From: Enoplosus armatus
Taxonomy: Eukaryota; Chordata; Actinopteri; Centrarchiformes; Enoplosidae
Reading direction: 5' to 3'
DNA length: 64,000 nt
Assembly: GCF_043641665.1 (NCBI RefSeq)
Contig: NC_092182.1
Location: 14,523,456 to 14,587,455, forward strand
Under the pieces are notes generated by a model that was given only the letters and a program-made list of their open reading frames with translations, was not told where the DNA came from and searched no databases. Position numbers and translations under genes: made by a program. Positions within the stretch are counted from its first letter, which is position 1. Each line of letters opens with the position of its first letter. Of this stretch, positions 43,401-52,400 are shown one piece after another.

Positions 43401-46400
43401 GCCAGCTTAACTGACATTGCATCTTGGCTGCAATTTGCAACATGACTCACTGGAGTTGATGTGAAACTTTGTGACAGATGACACAGCCACACTTGACTCA
43501 CAGTAACAGTGAAGCATAGCCTAATTCAAATTAGGCAAGTGATTTATTTTAGGATGAAGGCAATAGGCTTTCTCAGCTACCTGTTAGCAATGATGACTGT
43601 TTGGATGCATATGAATGATTGTGGATGATGGTGGGGAGATGTGTTGTGCTGTGTTCAGTGGTGTTATAAAAGGCTTTGTTTGGAGGGGCTCTGGGCATGA
43701 TTTGGATGCTCACTAGTGCCTGTCAGAAAGGATGGATATAGCTTTTTTCAAGTGTTATGTACATTTACCATGTAACATCAGCTATGAAAGAACGTAGCAC
43801 TTACTCAACTTAAGGGCCTGAGATTCTTTACAGCTGATAGGAAGTGACCAACGTGTTACCGAGCACTTCAGCAAAGAATTGTGTGTCATCTTTGGCCCAC
43901 CAGCTCATTAAACACTTCATCAATCAGGGCGAACAATGGCTAGAGCAAGGGAGTTCACAGCTCTCACCAACCAGCATGCAACTAATTCACATCCTCACTC
44001 TGTGAAGCCGGTCACAGCCAACTTGATAACAATAGTCATCACCAACATCACTCACAAATGTCAATGAGAAATAATTAACAGAGGACAAATTGCACCAAAA
44101 TGTAGCACCTGAATCACCCACTTCCATCAGAATGTTAAATTGTGCACTCGCTGTAAGAGACTTTGCATTCCTGTTAATACACTTTATTAAGATACTTCAT
44201 ATATAAGGTATGCACTGATACCACCTCCCTCACCACCACCTGCTATGGATGCTATGAATGGGTAGAGCTGTTATACAGTTTGGAGGAAAGCAAATTGATA
44301 TGTTGAAAAATTAAATGTGATCTGTATGATGTACCAGGCAGTCAAAATACACTTATGACTCATATATGTAGCTCCATATTGGGGAAATGATGTTACACTA
44401 AACAAAGCCTGAAGACATAAAGATGCCTGGTCCTATTTCAAAGCAGGATTTGTCGGCCTGATCACAATTACAAGGACTTTGAAGCATATCCTGGTTGTCT
44501 GTGGACAGGTTTGTAAAATATTTTGATTTTATTATTTCATTCAGAAAATGAATGAGTCAACGTCACACAGCCAACCCATTGCTTCTCTTCTCTTTGGCCT
44601 TCGGGCAGTCTATAATACTGTATGCCTGAATTCATTCTGAATCTGTTTGTGCAGATGATTGCACAAAACCCTTTTATTGTTTGTTTTATTTTTTATACCA
44701 TTTTAGTCGTGTTTCAGATGTTTTTGTGTTTCCATGTGAATGCACCATGGCAGATGCTGACTGTGTTTGTAACTCAGTGTAGAGCGACAGTGGTGCATTC
44801 ACATGCATACCATGTATACTTTGTTTATGTATCAGGTTGGTTGTCGGGTAAACTACTACAGAAAGTGGTTTTATCTTTGTGAATTTCAGACGATCGGCAC
44901 TCACCTCTGTGAGATGAGGGTTGGGATTGAAGCCACACTGGTTGCACACCATGGAACAGCACTGTGTGCAGGTGTTGAAGTTCAGCTTGTCATCCCCGGT
45001 GCCCATCAGGTCGGTGGTTTTGCAGACGGGGCACAGTTTGCTGCTGGGCATGGGTGCAATTTGTGGCACAGAGTAAGGGGAGGTGGGGACACTGCCACGA
45101 TCCGGAGACACGGATGGGGACCTCCCAGTCCTGCTGCTACCCACGTCCACCTGCAGACTCTTCCTGGCCACATGACCCTGGCCCTGCTCTCCTTGAGCTG
45201 CTGCATGCTGGCGGTTTTCATGGGAGGCCAACCTGTCCCCTGTCCCATGGCCACTCTGGACTCCTGCTTTAGGTCCCAGGTCTGACGGAGGTGGCCTGGT
45301 AGAGATGATGAAGACACAAAAGTGGACATTAGATCTGGGTCCTGATTTAGGAGTTTAACTGATTTAACAAAATAAGCTAAAGCACTATTTTATACTTTAT
45401 ATTATAAAATAAGTAACATAAAACTAGTCTTTACTCAAGGTCCACTAGCTTTACTGAATTACTTACAATAATCTTACTGTCTTTGTTCAGCAGATAGAAA
45501 TACACTTGTCGTGGAAATGGCTGCGAGATGTAGTTGAAAGTTAATAAATGGACCTTGAATTAAGGTTTACTTTGTCAGACTACTATTTTCAAGGTCACGG
45601 GTGAATTTTCATGCTCAATATAAAAATAATATATATTGACTAAAAGCTGAATCTCCTCAAACGGCTGCAGATGCAGATGTTTTTTTTTTTACCTCCTTTG
45701 CATTCAACTATGTACAAATGTCATTATGTATTTTACATATGTATTTGTATCCATTATATTTCTTTTTCTACTTTCAAACTTTGAATGATTTTCACACTGG
45801 TCTTTTTGACACAACCTTAATCAGTGTGCACAGTACATCACTTCACTGCACATGACAAATAAAACCTTTGAATCCTACTCACTCTTTCTTATTCTTATAC
45901 AAGCACACATGAACAAGCACTTGTAGTGGAAATTCACTGCAGCCCCTTAATCACAGACACACTGACGTCATCGCAAACTTTCCATTCTTTACACTTTGAT
46001 TCAATCGCATCTATATTTTTTTCTATCAAACACTCTACATGCTCAGGGGAGAAAATTATATACCGCATTACTCAATCTAACCAAAAATAATTGGCTTTTA
46101 CATGCACATTTACAGAATATTTTTCATTTACGCAGGTTTTTTCAGCTTAATTTTGTCTTTTGTCCACCTGCATTTACATCAGCATTAACACTCACTGTAA
46201 AATGTAACCACAGCAACCTTTTGGGGTGATTGAGAGAAAAACTGAGGGGATTAGAGAAGAATGGTGAGTAAAAAATGAGTAAGGAAAAGATGGAGTTAGT
46301 GGTCGAGGGAAATGATGAATATAGGCACAGGAACATCAGTGAATTAAGGAGTTTTGTTTTGTTCTGTTGTGTTATTAAAGCAACCGAGTTTGTAGACCTC

Positions 46401-49400
46401 ATAACATTTCATCACTGCTCCGCAAATATAATATGCAGCTTATATATTTCATTCTAAGTATATGTTAAATGAGCTGCATTTAATGTTTTCTCAAGTATGT
46501 TTTTATACCAGTAATATCTACTACTACTATTTCAGAGGGAGCAGTGCTTCTTCTTGAGTGGTATATTTTGGAACCCTTCAGCTGTGAGATGCACTAGATC
46601 CACATGCCATTAAAAGATTTTACTGTTGTTCATAGAGTGATATCAGACTACTCAAAACGTTGGCCAACAGAGAGGCATATGTTGAATATTTTATATTGCC
46701 TCTATCAGTTTCTGTGAAGTGCTCCTTGTGGCTTGTTTTCACTCTTTGAAGTTGTTCTGTTCTGGCCTCAGCGACATATTTAGGGTGGAACAAAGGTATT
46801 GTTGTTCAGACAACAGTATTGTAAACTTTCGGTTTTCTTGCTCATGCGGGCCCTCTGGCATTAGCGCCAACAGTTAAATAGTAATGGAGGATTTCCAGTG
46901 TCACAACCACTTAGACCTTGTTTTGTCACGCACGTCATCTTCAAAGACAGTCCCAGCAGCAGCTCTGCAACCACAGTGAGAGAAAAGTGGAAATAAAGGG
47001 AGGAATGAAGGAATTAAAATAGAACAGGTTAGTAATTATGAGTCACAGGTGATGACTTGAGCTGCTGCACAACTCTAACCTTGTTCCACTCTCCGCGGGA
47101 GTCCACCAGGAAAAACCTGCACTTCTCAAACCATTACTAGACTGTTACATTTGAAATTCAACTCAGTCCTGACAGTGTGCTGACCACCACTCCCACTCTG
47201 TTTGAGGCTAAACTGGACTTTGAGGATATTGCTAAAGCTACTGACCACTGATACACAGAGTGGACAACTGAAGTCTAAATCTACCCGATGTCCTCACAAG
47301 ATACAAGGCAGTTTCACATAATAATTATCACTTGAATGGCAAAGACACCAAGTGGAGTCTCTTTTGATTTATGCAAAGCCTCGGGCATGGCTTAATGAGA
47401 CAAAAAAAAAAAAAGAGTTAAAACTGAAAGACAATCTTTTCAAAAGATTTCTTTAGATATGCAGCAAATGGGAGTGCACCGTGAACAACTTGTGGCTTTG
47501 TGGCTAAACACTACAAATTGCACACAACACAAAGTGGATAGTGAAGGGTTCGTAAGCTGTCAATCTTTCATAATGGGAGCTCCCTGTGAAACTTTCTATC
47601 ATAAGAAGAGCTCGATTCTCTACACAGCCTCAATAATACATGTGACAGTATCCTAGTGTCACTTAAAGGAATAATTCAACATTTTGGGAAATACGTTTAT
47701 TCTCTGTCTTGCCGAAAGTTAGATGAGAAGATCAATGCAACTCTCATGTCTATCCAGTAAATATGAAGCTACAGCCAGCTGCTGGTTGGCTTAGCTTAGC
47801 AAAAAAGACTGGAAACAGGGGGAACAGTTCGCCTGATGCAACTTGATGTTTTTACACTTCAGTTTATGTATGGATTAAACAAACAAAATATAATGTGTAA
47901 ATTTGTTTTAGTGGTGCGGGCAGGCGGGTTTTATTACTAGCTCCTAGTTTCAAGTCTTTATACTAAGCTAAGCTAACTGGCTACTGGTACAGACATGAGA
48001 GTGATATCAATCTTCTTATCTAACTATTGGCAAGAACGTTTCAAGATACTCCATCCCACAGATGGATATAGTAACGATTTGGTCATTTTAAAAACTATAC
48101 CAGCTTTAACAAAGTGATGACAGGAACAAATCATTCCCCCTTTTGCAAAGTACATGATATTTTAAGGGCCTCAGAGCCTCTCTGGCTCCTGATACAACAA
48201 CTTTGATGAGAATTTAATGTTCAAATATATTTTCAGTTTGAATACAGAATATGGAAAGAATTATTTCAACATCAAATCAAAGGTAAGTAACATCTCAGCA
48301 GCCAAGTGTGCCAATTTCTCTAGTTTCCTCCAGCAGTGTTGCACCAATACCACATCGTAACTGACAATACCAATCCTGAGAGCATAAATCTAACTATTGG
48401 CTGGTACAAAAGGGCCAACTCATTACATTACTTTGAAAGGGTTTACTGAACAATAAAAAGAATTGTAAGTAAACTATTATCATATGGGCACTTGACAAAT
48501 AAAATATAAACAAGTTGCCTCACACTGACGTCTGACTTGTCATATATGTCCCTTGGAACAGGGGAAATTATCTGATAGACGGGTACTTAATTTTAGCCTG
48601 ACAGAGCATGTCTGTATCAGTATCGCTATAATGGAGATTCTATATGTTTCTCATTGATTTATTCGTCCGTCCATTGGAAATGAACCCGGTTAGCTCAGGC
48701 TTCAGAGTGAAACCTATCTCGTGCCGTCCATTTAGGAATATTTAAAGGTCAAACCACGAAGGTAGTGGATGCATCAGACTTGAACATGTTCAAATGCATT
48801 ATTTGTTTGTAATGGCCAAATGCATGTTAAAGGCATCAAGTCGAGCATAAATCGACCGTGAAATGTCTGCTCATCGACATAGGACTAGCAATGCTAGGTA
48901 ATGATTTTTTCCCGAGAGGAATACTTGCAACTTTACAATTATTCAGCAGAGTAGATTTGGACACTAGATGGACACCTTGATTGTTAAACAAGAGGTTTGC
49001 TGTGTTGAAGTGCTTCTCAGAAGCTCTTATTATCAGGGTTAAAGTGGAACAAATGGGACTTGACACACATTAAAGTGATTTAATGCCAAAAACGATGACA
49101 AATGCATCCTTAAGTAGAGCAAAGAAGTAGTTTTAGGTGTATGGTGTTATCTATCAGAAATCAACAGGTACTTTGTGCTGCATTCACATAAAATGATAAG
49201 GAATCATACACAAAATGAATTTTACAAATGTTTTCAATTAGTCAAAACTGTGACAGAGGCTGCAGCAAATAGACCTAAGTCAAGGCTGTTACAATCTTCA
49301 CCAAAGTAATTATTGGTGGGTAGCAGTGTTATAGGCCACGGCACTTCTTATTTTCATCATTTGCCGACATTTTATCATTTAGTATCAGACAAGCTTGGCA

Positions 49401-52400
49401 AACCCTCAAAAAATAACTGATGAGCAGCCAAGACATGGATGAGGGAGAGCTTACTGCAGAGACAATATATTCCCCATCATGTTGGTCAAATGCACCTGCA
49501 GTGCATCACATAAGAAAAGGCTTGTCACATGAAGCAGACTACATCGAAATCACAAGTGGCCATTAAACAATGATCCCAAAGACAATACACATACAGTGTG
49601 TAGCAACTATGTCTTGTGTCATTCAGATGAGTACATGAGTATTTTCAGAATCTTTAATGAGTCTTAAAAACATCTGGATACAAAAATATTCCATCCACTG
49701 CAAGACAAGAAAGATTTTTGATGTTTTAAGTTACGCCTCTTTTTCCTTATCAAAACAAAGAATGACGTAGGTCCTTGCTCAATTTGTATTTTTTTTTTAT
49801 CGTAACTTTACATTGCCATATTGATGTTTCTTTCCTATATTTTCTATTTTTATACAACATAACACATTCACATTTTGTTTGTGAGAGCAGGGGCATGTGT
49901 CATTTCTAGCTACCTGGATTAGGAAACAGAGTCGCAACTTGCAAAACGGATTAAAAATCTTTTTTATTATGCAACAAGAACCTATTTTTCTTTCATCCAG
50001 ATGGTTAAAGGTCTCTTTGAGGATTCTGGAAATATATTCAAGTGTTGTTAAACAACCCTCTGGGTCTTTCAAAGATTGTCCGGTATATATTTTTCAGAAA
50101 ATCGGATGCTTAGCTCTGTGACTCTAATGTAATGGTAGCACATGAGAGGCACAAACTGGGGTTAGGTGCACCAATGTGTCTGCTTCCAACTACACCAACC
50201 ACTACACAGACTGTCACATGGAAGTTCAGCTTCAGACATAGTTTAGTCAAAGTATATCAGAGACGGAGCGTCTACAGTCTGAGATAACGCAGCGCACTGA
50301 GGAAGTATGTGTAGTATGTCATGCTAGTTCAGTCGGCTTAACCACCTACAGTACGTATAATATACAAACGTTCAATGCGAGCATTTCAAGTCACTGTTAC
50401 ACAAATTTGCTGCTGTTTGCTACTGAAGTCTATGCATGTCTAAGCAATGAAAAAAAGTACAAAAATACTCTAAATATATATATATATATCTTAAATGTAC
50501 GTGTAGTGTCTACTGGACATCTGAACAATGCTACGCTGCCAATGTCTCATATGTAGCCCTTCATTTTCTGTATCCTTCGGCTGTCATGGTCTCATAAATA
50601 ATAAGAACTGCTTCTGCATTATTTGTTTGAGTTGTGATAACCATTTGGTATGTGTAGGCTACAGTGCGTTCATTGCTGAAGGTAAATTAATCATGAGGGC
50701 ATACTGTTTGTACACTGTGTCTTAGAACATGACAGTATCCATTATTTTGATGGTTTTTTTCGAACTTTGTTTGGGTTTCTAATGAAATTTTGATTCATAC
50801 TGATTCACGTTGTTTGAAAAGAGCCCATATCAATATCACATGACAGACTGAATCACATAGCTCTCAGCACTTTGTAACATATGCTGTTTCATGATGGAGC
50901 AAATACAGCTCGTCACTAATTCAGCTGTTACACAGAAAACAATGACACGATAATATGGAGGCAGCACATTGTTGTACACATAGGAAGTATCTTGAGGTTG
51001 CGTTCAACACAAAGTAGTGTTTCTTATCATTCTGAATGCTTGTCAGTTATGGTCATCAGGTCAGCATGACTGTGCACTTACTCAGAGCTGTTATGATTAG
51101 AGAGGAAAACAACCACCGAGGTGCTTCGTGAAGCAGAAGGGGAGGGTGACTCCCACAGCTTCACGGATTCCTATATGGGCTCAGATTTAGCTCTTTGACT
51201 GTGAATATTAAAATATAATATGGTCTGAGATAGAGCAAAAATGCCTATATGGAACTCCTGAATATGGTTATATTTAGCACATTACGTCCCCATTCATATT
51301 AATAGGGTTAGGGTTATAAAATGCTGCAACTCTTTTTAATTAAGATGAAAGTCTCCTATCTACAGTCTCAACCCAGCCACCGTCTCATTGTTTCTTACAC
51401 TCTCACAAGTTCTTTGTGGACGAGTATTTTAAAGCAAAAGATTCAGACTGAATGTGGAGCCATGATCTTAAGGAAACCATTATAAGCAGCCACATGATAT
51501 ACTCTCACGCTCTCTCTCTCTCTCTCTCTCTCTCTGTCACTGTCTCTCTCTCCGTCTCTCAGCACTCGCCATCGCTTTATGAGACACCTCAGGGTGGATA
51601 CCAGAGAGAAATCAAGATATAAAAGAATCATGAGGTTACATGGAAGCTATGGGCCTTTAAATCTGCCCCACAGCGAACATACAGGATGAACAGTGAGTGC
51701 TTTTTTCCCCCTGAATAGGAACACAGACAGGACTAAACATTACCAAAAGGTACATGATTTTCTAGTTACAGTGGCAGAATGCCGCTCACCATTACAACTT
51801 ACAATCACTTTGTGTGGTGACACAAATCAATACCAAAAGAATCAGCTTGAATTTTAGCCTTGAACGAGGGGTTTGAAGCGCGAAGACATCTATACGTTGT
51901 CTTTTTTTTAACAGAGAGACTGCAAGCTGGTGAGGCAAACCCAAGATGCAGCTGTGCCTCTGCTTGTGCGTATTCAGGTCTACAACTGTTGAACTGTGTA
52001 ATTAAGGCAATATCAGATCTTGATGGAAGGGTAATCCCTCACACACACCCACACAGAAAATACAGACCTACAGGCTACTACAGTGTGATTAAACACAAAA
52101 TCTGGGCTGGGTTTTTGGAAAAAGGCTAATATTTTCATCAGCCCATGTTGCCTTGTTTATAGGACAACAATGAGGTTTTCATATGTAACTGGAAATATTA
52201 AATGAATGCATGTCTGGGCTCAGTGTCTGGGTTTCTTATAGAGAGATGCAACACCACTCTTCCAGAAGAAATCAACCCTTTTTTTCCTGTGCAGTTGACG
52301 GTGGTGAAAAGCAATTTCCACTCGCTGCATATTGATATCTGACAAGTGAAGGCAGCTATGGCATATATGCGTTATGCTCACAATGACGCTGGCTATATCT

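Larger units (their letters stand above)
32393..44904 (-). other. bsn: bsn intron 2 (12.5 kb)
   Basis: No recognisable nested gene. Contains a long-inverted-repeat element (32,485-32,855), a retroposon tail (33,060-33,212), a candidate regulatory stretch (33,600-33,740), a gggctgcaacta-type repeat (36,525-36,805), the long copy of repeat family C (40,568-41,075) and a short CT run at 43,046-43,063. The rest is unremarkable AT-rich intron. Confidence 0.9.

Noticed and set aside
44686..44904. Continuation of bsn exon 2 frame past VSADRLK
   Set aside because: The reading frame runs into intron sequence after a consensus GAG/GTGAGT donor, and the missing CLNC of the zinc finger is in the next exon.
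48660..48730. tRNA-like GGTTAGCTCAGGC word
   Set aside because: Only an A-box-like match, no B box at the right distance and no cloverleaf.
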